DNA of 64,000 nucleotides from Acetobacteraceae bacterium (GCA_004843345.1 CP039460.1:449501-513500), one strand, 5' to 3'; numbered from the stretch's first letter, positions 1-11,145 are shown. Notes: generated by a model not told the origin, from the letters alone. A program made the numbers and translations.

Positions 1-148
1 GGACAGCGTTCAAATCATCAAAGGAAATGTGGCCACTGGCACGTCCCTTTGCAATCAGGCGTTTGACAGCAGCTGAATCTATATCAAGCTGCAACCCGTC
101 CTGATCGGCACTGTTCTGTTCCGTATCGGCAGGAGTCTTTATCGCCAT
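1..148 (-). CDS. rpoD: RNA polymerase sigma-70 factor RpoD, N-terminal fragment
   Basis: Partial gene; the rest lies beyond the left edge. The visible residues (MAIKTPADTEQ... then an acidic stretch ending SGHISFDDLNAV) match the start of sigma region 1.1 of the housekeeping sigma factor, which directs core RNA polymerase to most promoters. I chose the ATG at 148 because GGAAG sits 8 nt upstream; an in-frame ATG at 163 (MEDES...) is possible but has no clear ribosome-binding site. It follows dnaG on the same strand, the classical dnaG-rpoD macromolecular synthesis arrangement, which strengthens the call despite the short fragment. Confidence 0.8.
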   Translation of the reverse strand, partial: MAIKTPADTEQNSADQDGLQLDIDSAAVKRLIAKGRASGHISFDDLNAV

Positions 149-267
149 ACTCTCATCTTCCATTGATGGTTGGTTGTCATTTACAAATTGCGTCCCTAAA
201 AACTTCAAGAAACGTAAAAGCGCTCCCTGCCACTTGGGGAATATTGCGCCTAATGTCAAGGTCTGAG

Positions 268-2181
268 TTACAAATTTTCATCTGAAGGCATCTCTGGCAT
301 CTCACCTCGCCGCAGACGATCTCTCGCTTCAATACGGGCTAAAAGCGCCTTTGGAAGTACCTGAGAGGCATTTTCCTCTCCATCATTTTTCTCCAAAAGG
401 GCTCTCTTGATGTCCTGCTGTACAGACTGATTGAAAGCCTTAATATCAATAAATCCATAAAAATGCCACCAGCCTTCGACAATTGGCGCACCATCTGTGT
501 CTATATTGCCTAAACGGGAAAATTCAAGCACCTCTTTTTCAAAACCCTTTTCTTTAAGAAAATCTCTAAAAGCTCCTCCATGAAGTTCCATATCCTCTTC
601 CTTAGGATCTTCATCTGCCTCATACCATTCAAACATGGCATCCTGAAGGGCAAGCAGACGTTCATTTCCACCAAATTCCAATCGGGAGAAAGCCTCCTCT
701 ACCCAAGGAAATATCTCAGGATGAAGCATCAGAATCCCCAGTAAAATCTGATACCGCAGCCGGGCTGTGCTTTCCTTTGAAAAAGAAACAACTTTTTCCT
801 GACTTACCTCTTCCTGTACTGAAAAATCTGAACGGCGTGTCAGTTGCTGATAATGACGTAAATTAGCTTGATTTCTCTCCCTTTGGTTTTGCCAATTCCC
901 TCTTTTGCGTTGGGAGGGCGAAAAACGAAAATGAGAGAAAAAAGAATCCATCCAAGAAGCTCTGTATTCACTTCCCAAAATCTCATCTTTGATTTGATGA
1001 CTCGCCTCTTGGAGCGCTTTACGAAACTGCGCACGCCCGTCCGCCGTTTGTGGCGAAATTTTCTCTGCTAAAAGCCCAAAATAACTTTCTTCTAAAGAAA
1101 GCGCTTTTTCAATCCGATCCCAAAATTTTTCCTTGCCCTCTTTTTGCACCAAGCTATCGGGGTCTTCTCCTTTTGGCAGAAAACAAAAGCGTAACCTCTT
1201 ACCCGTTTCTAAAAAAGGAAAGGCAACCTCGCAAACACGAAAAGCCGCTCTTCTGCCTGCACTATCACCATCAAAACAAAAAACAGGCGCATCAGAACTC
1301 CGCCATAAAAGACGAAGCTGATCTTCCGTTACAGCCGTCCCTAAAGGCGCAACAGCACCGCCTATCCCTTGCTGGCTCAAGGCGACAACATCCATGTAGC
1401 CTTCCACAACAAGAATAGGCGTTTGACGGTCAATAAAGCCTCTTGCTTGTTCAAAATTAAAAAGAATATGCTTTTTGAAAAAAAGAGGCGTCTCTGGGCC
1501 ATTTAAATATTTAGGCTTGCTGTCATCAAGCACACGCCCGCCAAAAGAAAGCACTTCTTTTTTGCGCCCAAAAATAGGAATCATCACCCTGTTAAAAAAG
1601 AAGGGTCTATTCTCCCCCCCTTGCCGGGCTTCTCGCAAAAGTCCCGTTTCTTTCATTTCTTCTTGAGAAAAGCCTTTTTTCTCGAGCGCTTCTATTAACC
1701 CTCTTCCAGAATCTGCCCAGCCAAAAGAAAAGCGCTCCGCAATTTCTTGGCCAATGCCACGGGCTGTGAGATATTCCCGTGCTGATTTTCCTTCCGGCGC
1801 ATAAAGGCGCTCCCGATAATAGAGACGCGCCGCTTCTAAAACATCGCTTAGCTTGCGCCGAACTTCCTGACGTTCCTGCATCTGTGGATCTTGCGCTGGA
1901 AGAGACAGGCCGACCTCCGCAGAAAGACGTTCAACCACATCGGAAAAAGTGCCCCCCTGCGTCTGGTGTATAAACCCAATCGCATCTCCATGCGCACCAC
2001 AGCCGAAACAATGATAGTGATCCTCATAGACATAAAAAGAGGGAGTTTTTTCCCCATGGAAGGGACAACAGCCCTTCCAGTCTTTTCCAGAACGGGTAAG
2101 CTTCACCCGCCGTCCAATAATCGACGAAATCGAAAGACGGGCCTTTAGCTCTTCTAAAAAAGCGGGATCAAAAAAACGCAT
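268..2181 (-). CDS. dnaG: DNA primase DnaG
   Basis: Makes the RNA primers for chromosome replication, acting with the replicative helicase at the fork. The 637-residue length fits the family. The N-terminal CHC2 zinc finger is complete (C39, H42, C58, C61). The catalytic core follows, with a Toprim domain: Glu260 in VVEGYMD and the FDGDSAGR metal-binding segment near residues 303-310. The C-terminal helicase-interaction region (about 460-637) is less conserved, as is usual. It lies between yqeY (41 nt upstream) and rpoD (about 120 nt downstream) on the same strand and is probably co-transcribed with both. Confidence 0.96.
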   Translation of the reverse strand: MRFFDPAFLEELKARLSISSIIGRRVKLTRSGKDWKGCCPFHGEKTPSFYVYEDHYHCFGCGAHGDAIGFIHQTQGGTFSDVVERLSAEVGLSLPAQDPQMQERQEVRRKLSDVLEAARLYYRERLYAPEGKSAREYLTARGIGQEIAERFSFGWADSGRGLIEALEKKGFSQEEMKETGLLREARQGGENRPFFFNRVMIPIFGRKKEVLSFGGRVLDDSKPKYLNGPETPLFFKKHILFNFEQARGFIDRQTPILVVEGYMDVVALSQQGIGGAVAPLGTAVTEDQLRLLWRSSDAPVFCFDGDSAGRRAAFRVCEVAFPFLETGKRLRFCFLPKGEDPDSLVQKEGKEKFWDRIEKALSLEESYFGLLAEKISPQTADGRAQFRKALQEASHQIKDEILGSEYRASWMDSFFSHFRFSPSQRKRGNWQNQRERNQANLRHYQQLTRRSDFSVQEEVSQEKVVSFSKESTARLRYQILLGILMLHPEIFPWVEEAFSRLEFGGNERLLALQDAMFEWYEADEDPKEEDMELHGGAFRDFLKEKGFEKEVLEFSRLGNIDTDGAPIVEGWWHFYGFIDIKAFNQSVQQDIKRALLEKNDGEENASQVLPKALLARIEARDRLRRGEMPEMPSDENL

Positions 2182-2222
2182 TCAGGCAGTTTTTCCTCTG
2201 TAAAAACAGCAAAAAAGTAAAT

Positions 2223-2693
2223 TTATTTCTTGCCCATCAAACGCTCACGCACAATTTTACCTGCCTTCCCTGCATCTAAGGCAGCACCAAATTTTTCTTT
2301 CAGCTGTCCCATCACATTTCCCATTTCCTTCATGCTGGCTTCTGGTAAGGCCAAAATAATTTTCTCAATTTCCGCTTTAAGTTTTTCTTCATCAATTTCA
2401 GGAGGAAGATAGCGTTTAATCGTTTCAATTTCGGCTTGTTCTTTTGCGACAAGCTCTGGACGGTTGCCTTTTTCGTAAAGCGCAATAGAATCGAGACGAG
2501 ATTTCACCATGGAACGCAGTGCTTTTTGCAGCTGATCTGCATCTACTTCAACGCCACTGACACGGGCTTCGATGTCCAAATCTTTGAATTTTGCCGTAAT
2601 GGCGCGAAGTCTTGCAACTTCTTCCTTGTTCCCTTCTTTCATTGAGGTTTTAATGTCGTTCATAATTTTCTGGCGCAAACTAATATCTGTCAT
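2223..2693 (-). CDS. GatB/YqeY domain protein
   Basis: A 156-residue YqeY-family protein. The family shares the C-terminal helical domain of the GatB amidotransferase subunit, which contacts tRNA, but stand-alone members have no firmly established reaction. The sequence begins with short amphipathic helices (SLRQKIMNDIKTSMKEG) and ends with the family's segment around PEASMKEMGNVMGQLKEKF. It is the first gene of a probable yqeY-dnaG-rpoD transcription unit and is divergent from carA, an arrangement common in alphaproteobacteria. The 280-bp gap to carA must hold promoters for both directions. Confidence 0.9.
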   Translation of the reverse strand: MTDISLRQKIMNDIKTSMKEGNKEEVARLRAITAKFKDLDIEARVSGVEVDADQLQKALRSMVKSRLDSIALYEKGNRPELVAKEQAEIETIKRYLPPEIDEEKLKAEIEKIILALPEASMKEMGNVMGQLKEKFGAALDAGKAGKIVRERLMGKK

Positions 2694-2890
2694 TTGATGA
2701 CCCTGCCTTCTTCATTTAAAATGTAAATTGTTTCTTTAATCCACTATTTTTATCATTTCAGCGGCTTAAACAACAAATGAGAAAAATAAAAACGATGAGT
2801 TTTGCACTTTCAAAGACTTTTTAAACTGGCTTGCGCCTCTTTGTATTTTGCCGCATTTTAAGCTCCCACTTTTTTGAAAATTTCACATTA

Positions 2891-2921
2891 TGCACAACTT
2901 CAAGTAAAAGCATTCTATAAT
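2891..2921 (+). promoter_or_regulatory. Candidate carA promoter (-10 box)
   Basis: A perfect TATAAT lies at 2916-2921, 52 nt before the carA start codon, in the yqeY/carA divergent spacer. The matching -35 is poor (TGCACA at 2891-2896 or CACAAC at 2893-2898). The call rests on the -10 box and its position. Confidence 0.4.
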
Positions 2922-2973
2922 CTATCTCAATTTTTATCTTTTACGATTAAACGGTTTACCATACTGGAGAATT

Positions 2974-4188
2974 ATGCCCTCCTCTTCTGCTTCTTCCTGC
3001 AACAAACAGGATGCTCTTCTTAACGTCCTTACGCCACCCAAAGGGGCGACTGCGGCTCTTCTTTTACAAAATGGCGATGTTTTTTGGGGAAAAGGCTATG
3101 GCGCACACGCCGTCACTGATCCCGCAGAGCTTTGCTTCTGCACCGCAACAACGGGCTATCAAGAAACATTAACAGACCCTTCTTTCAGCAAGCAGATTAT
3201 TATTTTCACCTTTCCTCATATAGGTAATACGGGGATCAATTCCTTTGACAATGAAGCGAGCCATATTCGTGCTTATGGCCTTGTCACAAAGGAACTTCCA
3301 ACAGCTCCCTCCAGTTGGCGTTCTGAAAGAACCCTTCCTGAATGGCTGATTGAACAAAATCGCCCTGCGATTGCCGGCCTTGATACAAGACGGCTTGTTA
3401 GCCTCCTTCGGCAAAAAGGCCCTCAAAATGCTTTAATCGCCTTTCCAAAAAATGGTAAATTCGATCTCAAACAAGCTTTTGAAAAGCTCCAAAAATGGGA
3501 AGGGCTTGAAAGCCAGGATCTCGCTGAAGATGCCGCTGGAGAAAGCAGACAGTGGCATGAAGGCAGATGGCAAGAGACACTCCCTGAAACCAAAAATAAA
3601 GTGCGGGTTGTTGCGCTTGATTTTGGCGCAAAAGATAATATCCTCCGATCCCTTGTGTCTGCGGGCGCTGACGTGCACGTTGTTCCGGGGAGCTCAAGTA
3701 TCGAAGAGATTAAAAAGCTTAAACCTCAAGGCATTTTTCTTTCCAATGGCCCAGGAGATCCAGAGGCCACCGGGAAATATGGCGTTCCACTTCTCCAAGA
3801 AATTTTTAAGCTCAATATCCCCATTTTTGGCATTTGCATGGGCCATCAGTTACTTGCAAGAGCTTTGGGCGGCAAAACGTACCGTCTTCCCCAAGGCCAC
3901 CGTGGCACAAACCACCCCGTAAAAGAACTGGCAAGCGGAAAAGTCGAAATTACCAGCCAAAATCATGGCTTTGCAGTCGATCCTGAAAGTCTGCCTAAAG
4001 GCGTCATTGCCACCCATATCAGCCTCTTTGACGGATCTAATGAAGGGCTTGAAGTTGTGGGGAAAAATATTTTCTCGGTTCAATACCATCCTGAAGCCAG
4101 CCCAGGTCCAAGCGATGCCGTACATCTCTTCGAAAAATTTATGACGATGATCCGTCAAAATCTTTCAAAAAATTCTTCTAAGGAATAA
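2974..4188 (+). CDS. carA: Carbamoyl-phosphate synthase small (glutaminase) subunit
   Basis: Hydrolyses glutamine and passes ammonia to CarB to make carbamoyl phosphate for pyrimidine and arginine synthesis. The 404 residues comprise the N-terminal CPSase_sm_chain domain (about 25-160) and a class I glutamine amidotransferase domain (about 210-395). The catalytic triad is visible: nucleophile Cys288 in GICMGHQ, and His371 and Glu373 in HPEAS. GGAG lies just upstream of the ATG. The first ~20 residues (Ser-rich) are an extension before the conserved core. carB follows after 10 nt, so the subunits are co-translated from one mRNA. Confidence 0.97.
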   Translation: MPSSSASSCNKQDALLNVLTPPKGATAALLLQNGDVFWGKGYGAHAVTDPAELCFCTATTGYQETLTDPSFSKQIIIFTFPHIGNTGINSFDNEASHIRAYGLVTKELPTAPSSWRSERTLPEWLIEQNRPAIAGLDTRRLVSLLRQKGPQNALIAFPKNGKFDLKQAFEKLQKWEGLESQDLAEDAAGESRQWHEGRWQETLPETKNKVRVVALDFGAKDNILRSLVSAGADVHVVPGSSSIEEIKKLKPQGIFLSNGPGDPEATGKYGVPLLQEIFKLNIPIFGICMGHQLLARALGGKTYRLPQGHRGTNHPVKELASGKVEITSQNHGFAVDPESLPKGVIATHISLFDGSNEGLEVVGKNIFSVQYHPEASPGPSDAVHLFEKFMTMIRQNLSKNSSKE

Positions 4189-4198
4189 GCGGACGATT

Positions 4199-7100
4199 AT
4201 GCCTAAACGTACAGATATTAAATCCATTCTTCTTATCGGCGCTGGCCCAATCGTTATCGGGCAAGGCTGTGAATTTGACTATTCGGGGGCACAAGCCTGT
4301 AAGGCTCTCAAGGAAGATGGTTACAGAGTCATCTTGGTCAATTCTAATCCAGCGACAATCATGACCGATCCTGATCTTGCCGATCAAACCTATATTGAAC
4401 CGATTACAGCCGAATTTCTAACCCGTATCATTGAGAAAGAGAAACCTGATGCGCTCCTGCCTACAATGGGCGGACAAACAGCTCTCAATGCAGCATTAGA
4501 ATTAGACCGTAAGGGCATTTTAGAAAAATTCGGCGTTGAACTGATCGGTGCCCGAGGCGATGTCATCGATAAAGCCGAAAACCGTCAGCGTTTTCGTGAA
4601 ATCATGGATGAAGCTGGTCTTTTAAGCCCAAAAAGCTTTACAGCGCATTCTTTGGATGAGGCACAGGAAAAATTAGCCGAAATCGGCCTGCCTGTTATTA
4701 TCCGCCCTTCTTTCACTCTTGGCGGTGCTGGTGGCGGCATTGCCTATAACAAAGCTGAATTTGATGAAATCGTCATTTCTGGCCTAAGCGCTTCCCCAAC
4801 AACAGAAGTTTTGGTCGAAGAGTCTGTTATTGGGTGGAAAGAATATGAAATGGAAGTTGTCCGTGACATCAAGGACAACTGCATCATTATCTGCTCTATC
4901 GAAAATATTGATCCGATGGGGGTTCATACAGGCGACTCTATTACAGTTGCCCCTGCTTTAACCCTCACAGACAAAGAATTTCAGAAAATGCGGGACGCTT
5001 CTCTGACGGTTCTGCGTAAAATTGGCATTGAAACCGGCGGCTCTAACGTTCAATTTGCGATCAATCCCAAAGATGGCCGCATGGTCGTTATTGAGATGAA
5101 TCCTCGTGTTTCACGCTCCTCTGCTCTCGCCTCCAAAGCAACAGGCTTCCCTATTGCAAAAATCGCAGCAAAGCTTGCGGTTGGCTATACGCTTGATGAA
5201 CTAGATAACGATATTACAGGCACGACCCCTGCGAGCTTTGAACCTGTCATTGACTATATCGTCACGAAAATTCCACGCTTTGTTTTCGAAAAATTTCCAG
5301 CGACACCTGCACTCTTATCCACCTCGATGAAATCTGTCGGTGAGATTATGTCCATTGGGCGGAATTTTGCAGAATCACTTCAAAAAGGATTGCGCTCGCT
5401 TGAAACCGGCCTTGAAGGTCTTGATGATCTGCCAGCTCCCAAAGAAGGCACGGTCGAAGATTACCTTGAAGCTTTGGCAACGCCACGTCCAGACCGTCTT
5501 CTCCTCATTGCACAGGCTTTCCGTGCTGGCATTCCTTTCGACAAAATTAAACTTTCCAGCCAATATGATCCTTGGTTTTTAAATCAGATTAAACAGCTTG
5601 TCGCACAAGAAGCACAAATCAAAGAAAATGGGCTTCCAAAAACTGCTCACGACTGGCGTGAAATTAAGGCACTTGGCTTTTCAGACAAACGTCTAGGCAC
5701 GCTTTGCGGTCTCAGCGAAGAAGAAGTTCGCAAAGCGCGATATGCTGCAAAAGTGCATCCTTTCTATCAAACCGTTGATACATGTGCGAATGAGTTTGAT
5801 GCGAAAACCTCCTATTTCTATTCGAGCTATGAAGGTTGCGGTGCATCAGAGGGCTATACTCCTCTAACGCCAAAAGCGGAAAAATTAGATAAAAACCGTA
5901 AAAAAGTTATTATTCTTGGTGGTGGCCCTAACCGCATTGGTCAGGGAATTGAGTTTGATTATTGCTGCGTTCATGCCGCCTATGCACTCAGAGAGCATGG
6001 CTATGAAACGATCATGGTTAACTGTAATCCAGAGACCGTTTCTACAGATTACGACACCTCCGACAGACTTTATTTTGAGCCGCTTACGGCTGAAGATGTC
6101 CTTGAAATTTTAAGGGTTGAGCAAAAATCAGGCACATTGCTGGGCTGCCTTATCCAGTATGGTGGACAGACTCCTTTAAAACTTTCCAGAGCTTTAGAAG
6201 AGGCTGGCATTCCAATTTTGGGAACATCCGCAGATGCAATTGACCGTGCCGAAGACCGTGAGCGTTTTTCAGCCCTTCTCCGCAAGCTTGATCTTAAACA
6301 GCCTAAAAATGCAATTGCTCTCAATGCTAAGGAAGTCCTCGAAAAAGCAGAGGAGGTCGGCTACCCTCTCGTTGTACGCCCTTCTTACGTTTTGGGTGGA
6401 CGTGCCATGGCCATTGTCCATGACCGTTCAGGATTAGAACATTACCTTAAAGAAATACTTGCCCGTGCGGGTAAAGAAGTCTCTTCTGGGCCTGTTCTTT
6501 TGGACCATTATCTTAATGATGCGATTGAAGTGGATGTTGATTGTATTTCTGACGGCGAACATGCCCATGTCGCAGGCGTAATGGAGCATATCGAAGAGGC
6601 TGGCATCCATTCTGGAGATTCAGCCTGCTCTCTTCCACCTTATAGCCTTGCACCAGCCGTTGTGACACGCTTGCGCTCTCAAACCGAAGATCTTGCAAAA
6701 GAACTAAATGTTAAAGGGCTTATGAATGTTCAATATGCCATCAAAGACGATGACATTTATGTGCTAGAAGTTAATCCAAGAGCCTCAAGAACCATTCCTT
6801 TTGTTGCCAAGGCAACCAATGTGCCCGTTGCAAAAATCGGAGCTTTGGTCATGGCAGGGGCAAAACTCTCAGAGTTTAACCTTATTCCTGGTGCTGCGCT
6901 TCCTCATGTTTCTGTGAAAGCGCCCGTTTTCCCCTTTAAGCGTTTTGCTGGTGTGGACACAATCCTTGGCCCAGAAATGCGCTCCACAGGTGAAGTCATG
7001 GGACGTGACGTTAATTTTGAGAATGCCTTTGCCAAAGCGCAGCTTGCCGCAAATATGCGCCTTCCTCTCTCTGGTAATGTTCTTTTTTCACTCAGAGATG

Positions 7101-7471
7101 AGGATAAGAAAGAATTGCCGTTCTTAGCAAAAAAACTCATTGAAATGGGCTTTAAAGTCAGTGCAACACCTGGCTGTGCTGCCTATCTTCAAGAGAGAGA
7201 CATTCCTGTCCAGCGAATGAATAAACTATTTGAGCTTCGGCCGCATTGCATTGACTCTATCCGCTCAGGCGAAATCCAAATGGTGATTAACACTGTTTCT
7301 GGACGCCAGGCCTCGAAAGATAGCTTCCATATCCGCCAGGCCGCGCTGATTATGGATGTGCCAAACTATACCACCCTCTCGGGTGGTAAAGCGGCAATTT
7401 ATGCCATCGAAGCCTTAAAGAAAAACAATATCAACACGACACCACTCCAAGAAAGGACTGGCGGAAACTAA
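4199..7471 (+). CDS. carB: Carbamoyl-phosphate synthase large subunit
   Basis: The 1090-residue synthetase subunit makes carbamoyl phosphate from bicarbonate, two ATP and the ammonia delivered by CarA. It shows the internal duplication of the family: two related ATP-grasp halves, each opening with an [11 protein letters not shown] / [11 protein letters not shown] dinucleotide-like motif (near residues 15 and 575), each with NSNPAT / NCNPET and a later EVNPR-type metal-binding motif. A C-terminal MGS-like allosteric domain (about 950-1075) ends the protein. It is the last gene of the carAB unit, closed by a strong terminator at 7498-7534. Confidence 0.97.
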   Translation: MPKRTDIKSILLIGAGPIVIGQGCEFDYSGAQACKALKEDGYRVILVNSNPATIMTDPDLADQTYIEPITAEFLTRIIEKEKPDALLPTMGGQTALNAALELDRKGILEKFGVELIGARGDVIDKAENRQRFREIMDEAGLLSPKSFTAHSLDEAQEKLAEIGLPVIIRPSFTLGGAGGGIAYNKAEFDEIVISGLSASPTTEVLVEESVIGWKEYEMEVVRDIKDNCIIICSIENIDPMGVHTGDSITVAPALTLTDKEFQKMRDASLTVLRKIGIETGGSNVQFAINPKDGRMVVIEMNPRVSRSSALASKATGFPIAKIAAKLAVGYTLDELDNDITGTTPASFEPVIDYIVTKIPRFVFEKFPATPALLSTSMKSVGEIMSIGRNFAESLQKGLRSLETGLEGLDDLPAPKEGTVEDYLEALATPRPDRLLLIAQAFRAGIPFDKIKLSSQYDPWFLNQIKQLVAQEAQIKENGLPKTAHDWREIKALGFSDKRLGTLCGLSEEEVRKARYAAKVHPFYQTVDTCANEFDAKTSYFYSSYEGCGASEGYTPLTPKAEKLDKNRKKVIILGGGPNRIGQGIEFDYCCVHAAYALREHGYETIMVNCNPETVSTDYDTSDRLYFEPLTAEDVLEILRVEQKSGTLLGCLIQYGGQTPLKLSRALEEAGIPILGTSADAIDRAEDRERFSALLRKLDLKQPKNAIALNAKEVLEKAEEVGYPLVVRPSYVLGGRAMAIVHDRSGLEHYLKEILARAGKEVSSGPVLLDHYLNDAIEVDVDCISDGEHAHVAGVMEHIEEAGIHSGDSACSLPPYSLAPAVVTRLRSQTEDLAKELNVKGLMNVQYAIKDDDIYVLEVNPRASRTIPFVAKATNVPVAKIGALVMAGAKLSEFNLIPGAALPHVSVKAPVFPFKRFAGVDTILGPEMRSTGEVMGRDVNFENAFAKAQLAANMRLPLSGNVLFSLRDEDKKELPFLAKKLIEMGFKVSATPGCAAYLQERDIPVQRMNKLFELRPHCIDSIRSGEIQMVINTVSGRQASKDSFHIRQAALIMDVPNYTTLSGGKAAIYAIEALKKNNINTTPLQERTGGN

Positions 7472-7497
7472 GACGCCCAGAGGCTTTTTTAGTGTTC

Positions 7498-7534
7498 AAA
7501 AAGGCGTGGCTTTTTACAAAGCTCACGCCTTTTT
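7498..7534 (+). terminator. Rho-independent terminator after carB
   Basis: GGCGTGGC at 7503-7510 pairs with GCTCACGCC at 7521-7529 across a 10-nt loop, followed by TTTTT. A-runs before the stem pair with the T-tail, so it may work in both directions. It separates carAB from greA. Confidence 0.85.
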
Positions 7535-7752
7535 GCCTTTAAAGGACAGAATCTCTTTAATCTTGCCTCTCTTTTTCAAAACAGATAGAATTAAGGGGAT
7601 TTTTGTTTGAGGACGAGCTTGTTTTCTTTCATGCCAATCCTTCTTTATTCCCGCAGGAATTCCTATATATCCCAGAACAGGTTATTTCCATTCATCAAAA
7701 ATAGCTTGTGTGAGTTTATGTATTCCGTTTGTTCCATTTAGGATTTTTTATT

Positions 7753-8226
7753 GTGCAAAAAATGCCCATCACTCCAGCAGGTTTGCGTCGTCTTGAAGAT
7801 GAGCTTCGGCAGTTAAAAAGTGAAGAGCGCCCTGCTGTCATTAAGGCAATCGCAGAAGCACGTGAACATGGTGACCTTTCTGAAAATGCTGAATATCACG
7901 CAGCACGTGAGAAACAGTCTTTTATTGAGGGCCGAATTGTGCAACTTGAAGGGCTTGTTGGTTCTGCTGAAGTGATTGATTCCTCAGGTTTGACTGAAAA
8001 ACGCATTCGCTTTGGCGCTTTCGTTGATGTTGCCGATGAGGAAACAGGTAAAGAGCAATCTTTTCAGATTGTTGGTGTGCCTGAGGCAGATATTAAAGAG
8101 GGTCGCATCTCTATTTCCTCCCCGATTGCACGGGCATTAATTGGAAAAGAAGAAGGTGATGTTGCGACTGTGCCTGCCCCTGGGGGTGACAAAGCATACG
8201 AAATTATTAAAGTTACTTATCGCTGA
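7753..8226 (+). CDS. greA: Transcription elongation factor GreA
   Basis: Rescues backtracked RNA polymerase by stimulating cleavage of the transcript 3' end through the secondary channel. The protein has the N-terminal coiled coil (LRRLEDELRQLKSEERP, then the REHGDLSENAEYHAAREKQ segment with the acidic tip) and the C-terminal FKBP-like domain with the SSPIARALIGKEEGD motif. I set the start at the GTG at 7753 rather than the ATG at 7762: AGGA lies at 7740-7743, about 9 nt upstream, and the resulting MQKMPITPAG aligns with the known GreA N-terminus (E. coli MQAIPMT). That gives 157 residues, the family's normal length. Confidence 0.95.
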   Translation: MQKMPITPAGLRRLEDELRQLKSEERPAVIKAIAEAREHGDLSENAEYHAAREKQSFIEGRIVQLEGLVGSAEVIDSSGLTEKRIRFGAFVDVADEETGKEQSFQIVGVPEADIKEGRISISSPIARALIGKEEGDVATVPAPGGDKAYEIIKVTYR

Positions 8227-8300
8227 GGCGTCTTTCCTTTCGTGAAACTGCCTCATTCTCCCGACCTTGTAAGGTTTTTGCTTTAAAGGGAAATTGTAAA

Positions 8301-9845
8301 ATGACAGTAAGTACACAACGTCCACGTCCCGTTATGCTCACCATTTTTGATGGTTTTGGCTGGCGTGATCTCATGGCAGATAATGCTGTAAAGCTTTCTG
8401 TAATGCCTAACTTCCACGATCTCTGGAATAACCATCCGCATGCACTCCTTGCTGCGAGTGGCGAGGCCGTCGGCCTGCCAGCTGGACAAATGGGAAATTC
8501 TGAAGTCGGCCATTTAACCCTTGGAGCTGGTCGCCGTATCCTTCAAGAGCTTCCCCGTTTAAGCCAAGCTGCTAAAAATAATGAATTTAAGGATCGTCCT
8601 GCCGTTAAAGAACTCATTGACGTTCTTAAAAAGACAGGTGGCACATGCCATGTTATGGGACTAACCTCTGAAGGGGGCGTCCACTCCCATCTTGACCATA
8701 TTATTGGCGCAGTTAAAACCCTTGAAAATGCAGGCATTCCTGTTGCTCTCCACGTCTTCACAGATGGCCGTGATACAGCACCACGCTGTGCTTTAGACGT
8801 TCTTGCTAAAATTAGAAAGGAAGTTCCAAAGGCAACAATTGCAACCGTTAGCGGACGCTATTTTGCGATGGACCGTGATAAACGTTGGGCACGTGTGCAA
8901 GAGGCTTACAATGTTATCGCCCTTGCAAAAGGCCCTCACTTTGACTCTGCCGAAGATGCTGTTAAAGCGGCCTATGCCGAAGATAAAGGAGACGAATTTG
9001 TACAACCTTGCGTCATTGGCGATTACAAAGGCGCACAAAAAGGCGATGGCCTCTGGATGCTGAATTTCCGTGCCGACCGTGCTGGGGAAATTTTAGAAAC
9101 CCTCCTCCTCCCTGATTTCAAAGGATTTGAACGCCCTGCACAGCCTGCTTTTGCATTTGCGTGCGGCATGACACCTTATTCAACAGAACTTCACCCTTAT
9201 CTGGAAACCGTTTTCCCAAAGGAAAATATTGAGCAGCATCTTGGGGAACTCGTTGCCAAGGCTGGGCTGACACAGTTGCGTATCGCAGAGACTGAGAAAT
9301 ATCCTCATGTGACCTACTTCTTTAATGGCGGTCAAGAAGCCCCCTCTCCAAAAGAAGACCGCAAGCTTATTCCGTCTCCAAAAGTGGCGACCTATGATCT
9401 CCAGCCAGAAATGTCTGCGGATCAGGTGACCGATGATGTTGTTGCGGCGATTGATTCAGGCAAATACGACCTCATCATTCTAAACTATGCAAATCCAGAT
9501 ATGGTTGGTCACACAGGAAAGCTTGATGCCGCTATTTCAGCCTGCCAAGCGGTGGATAAAGGGCTTGGTCGAATTGAAGCCTCATTGAAAAAGCAAGGCG
9601 GTGTTTTGCTTCTCACAGCCGATCATGGAAATTGTGAAATCATGAAAAATGAGGAGACAGGCGCACCGCACACCTCTCATACAACCAATCCTGTTCCTGT
9701 TGTTTTGGCAGATTTCAGAGACGAAAAAGAGGTAAAATCCTTGCGTGATGGTGGGACGTTAGCAGATGTTGCCCCAACCCTCCTGCACTTCTTACGGATA
9801 GAACAGCCTGAAGCAATGACAGGCAAGTCTCTCATAGAAGCGTAA
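8301..9845 (+). CDS. gpmI: 2,3-bisphosphoglycerate-independent phosphoglycerate mutase
   Basis: Interconverts 3- and 2-phosphoglycerate in glycolysis and gluconeogenesis using two Mn ions and a phosphoserine intermediate. The 514-residue length is typical. Metal ligand Asp17 is in FDGFGW, the nucleophile Ser67 in QMGNSEVGH, and the second metal site in the C-terminal LTADHGNCE and PHTSHTTNPVP segments. It heads the gpmI-envC-ctpA-rppH group seen in many alphaproteobacteria. envC begins only 5 nt after the stop codon, so the two are probably co-transcribed. Confidence 0.97.
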   Translation: MTVSTQRPRPVMLTIFDGFGWRDLMADNAVKLSVMPNFHDLWNNHPHALLAASGEAVGLPAGQMGNSEVGHLTLGAGRRILQELPRLSQAAKNNEFKDRPAVKELIDVLKKTGGTCHVMGLTSEGGVHSHLDHIIGAVKTLENAGIPVALHVFTDGRDTAPRCALDVLAKIRKEVPKATIATVSGRYFAMDRDKRWARVQEAYNVIALAKGPHFDSAEDAVKAAYAEDKGDEFVQPCVIGDYKGAQKGDGLWMLNFRADRAGEILETLLLPDFKGFERPAQPAFAFACGMTPYSTELHPYLETVFPKENIEQHLGELVAKAGLTQLRIAETEKYPHVTYFFNGGQEAPSPKEDRKLIPSPKVATYDLQPEMSADQVTDDVVAAIDSGKYDLIILNYANPDMVGHTGKLDAAISACQAVDKGLGRIEASLKKQGGVLLLTADHGNCEIMKNEETGAPHTSHTTNPVPVVLADFRDEKEVKSLRDGGTLADVAPTLLHFLRIEQPEAMTGKSLIEA

Positions 9846-9850
9846 ATCAC

Positions 9851-11101
9851 TTGAGAACTTTTATCCAAAAAGTTCTCCTCTTAACGGCTGGAAGCGTCCT
9901 TTTTACTCCGACACTTTCAGCCGTTTCGGCATTTGCTGCCGAAGTCAGTAGTCAAAAAAATCTTAACAAACAGATTTTAAAAAATGAACAAGAGCTTTCA
10001 AAAGCCCGCCTTGAGCGTCAAAAAATTGCCCAAGCCCTCGAAGAAGAGCGCCGCAATTTAGAAGAAATCACCGCAAATAATCTTGCGCTGCAAAAAAATC
10101 AGCATCTAAACCAGCAGCAACTCACAAAATTACAGCAAAATCTCTTACAAAAAAAAGCAGAGCAACGTCAGACTGAGGCGAAATATCAAAAAGCTTTGGA
10201 AGAAGAAAGCAAGCTGGAGTTAGCCCAAATTCTTTGGAATGCCTCGCACCCGAAAAGGAGCGATTTTGAAGCCTTTCTCTATGAAATTACGCCCCCTCAT
10301 ATCAAAAACCAGAATGAAAATCTGCCTCCTCTCTTTTTCTCCCTTCTTGGGCAGGAAAATACGGAAAAACAAGAAAATCTAACAACCCGCAACGAAAAAT
10401 TAGAAAAAGAAAATTTGGCATTAAAAAGCAAACGGGAAAATCTTCAGGCACAGCAAAAAGCTTGGCTGCAGAAAGAAACGCAAATTGAAAAAAAACTTGA
10501 GGAATCTCAAAAGCTTACAGCAGAACATCAAAAAAATATTGCTGAACATGACGCTGAAATTAAAAAACGGCAAGCGGTCAAAGCTCAGCTTGAAAAGAAA
10601 CTTGCCGATCTCATTGCCGAAGAAGATTTAAGACAACGTATTGAGCGTCAAAAAATTCTGCAACAGCGCCAGCTTCAAATCCAGCGTGGCCAAAAACCCA
10701 GCCTTCCTACACCTGCCAAGGCCCAGACAATCGAAGCAGGCACGGGTCTTTCGCCTCTCCCTTCACCCCCAACTTCCAAATGGGGACAGATTGAAGACGG
10801 TATCGCCAATAATGCGATTAAATATCCCGGCCATGCCAATGAAAATGTTATTTCACCTGTCAATGCGATTGTGCTTTTTGCTGGCAATTTTGAAGGCTTT
10901 GGGCAAGTTATTATTCTCGATTGCGGACCGCAACGCAGAATGGTGCTTTCTGGACTGGGTAAAATCTCTGTTAAACAAGGCGATCATCTCCAGAAAAAAC
11001 AAGTTATCGGACAAATGCCAAGCAATGCCAGCAGCACCCTTTCCCTCCAGCTTCGTATTAAGAATATCCCTATCAATCCTGCGAAATATTTAAAAAATTA
11101 A
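9851..11101 (+). CDS. EnvC-like murein hydrolase activator (degenerate LytM domain)
   Basis: A periplasmic protein of 416 residues: signal peptide (1-30, cleavage near SAFA-AE), a long coiled coil rich in Q, E and K (about 35-275), a proline-rich linker, then a C-terminal LytM/M23-like domain (about 310-416). The HxxxD and HxH zinc ligands of active M23 peptidases are not visible in that domain, as in EnvC/NlpD activators, which switch on amidases during cell separation. It starts at a TTG at 9851; there is no in-frame ATG or GTG before the signal peptide. The position directly after gpmI is conserved. The next gene in most relatives would be ctpA, but about 5.6 kb of other genes intervene here. 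Confidence 0.82.
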   Translation: MRTFIQKVLLLTAGSVLFTPTLSAVSAFAAEVSSQKNLNKQILKNEQELSKARLERQKIAQALEEERRNLEEITANNLALQKNQHLNQQQLTKLQQNLLQKKAEQRQTEAKYQKALEEESKLELAQILWNASHPKRSDFEAFLYEITPPHIKNQNENLPPLFFSLLGQENTEKQENLTTRNEKLEKENLALKSKRENLQAQQKAWLQKETQIEKKLEESQKLTAEHQKNIAEHDAEIKKRQAVKAQLEKKLADLIAEEDLRQRIERQKILQQRQLQIQRGQKPSLPTPAKAQTIEAGTGLSPLPSPPTSKWGQIEDGIANNAIKYPGHANENVISPVNAIVLFAGNFEGFGQVIILDCGPQRRMVLSGLGKISVKQGDHLQKKQVIGQMPSNASSTLSLQLRIKNIPINPAKYLKN

Positions 11102-11145
11102 CTGTCATTCTAACATTCATATTTTCTACTGAAGGGACATCCGTC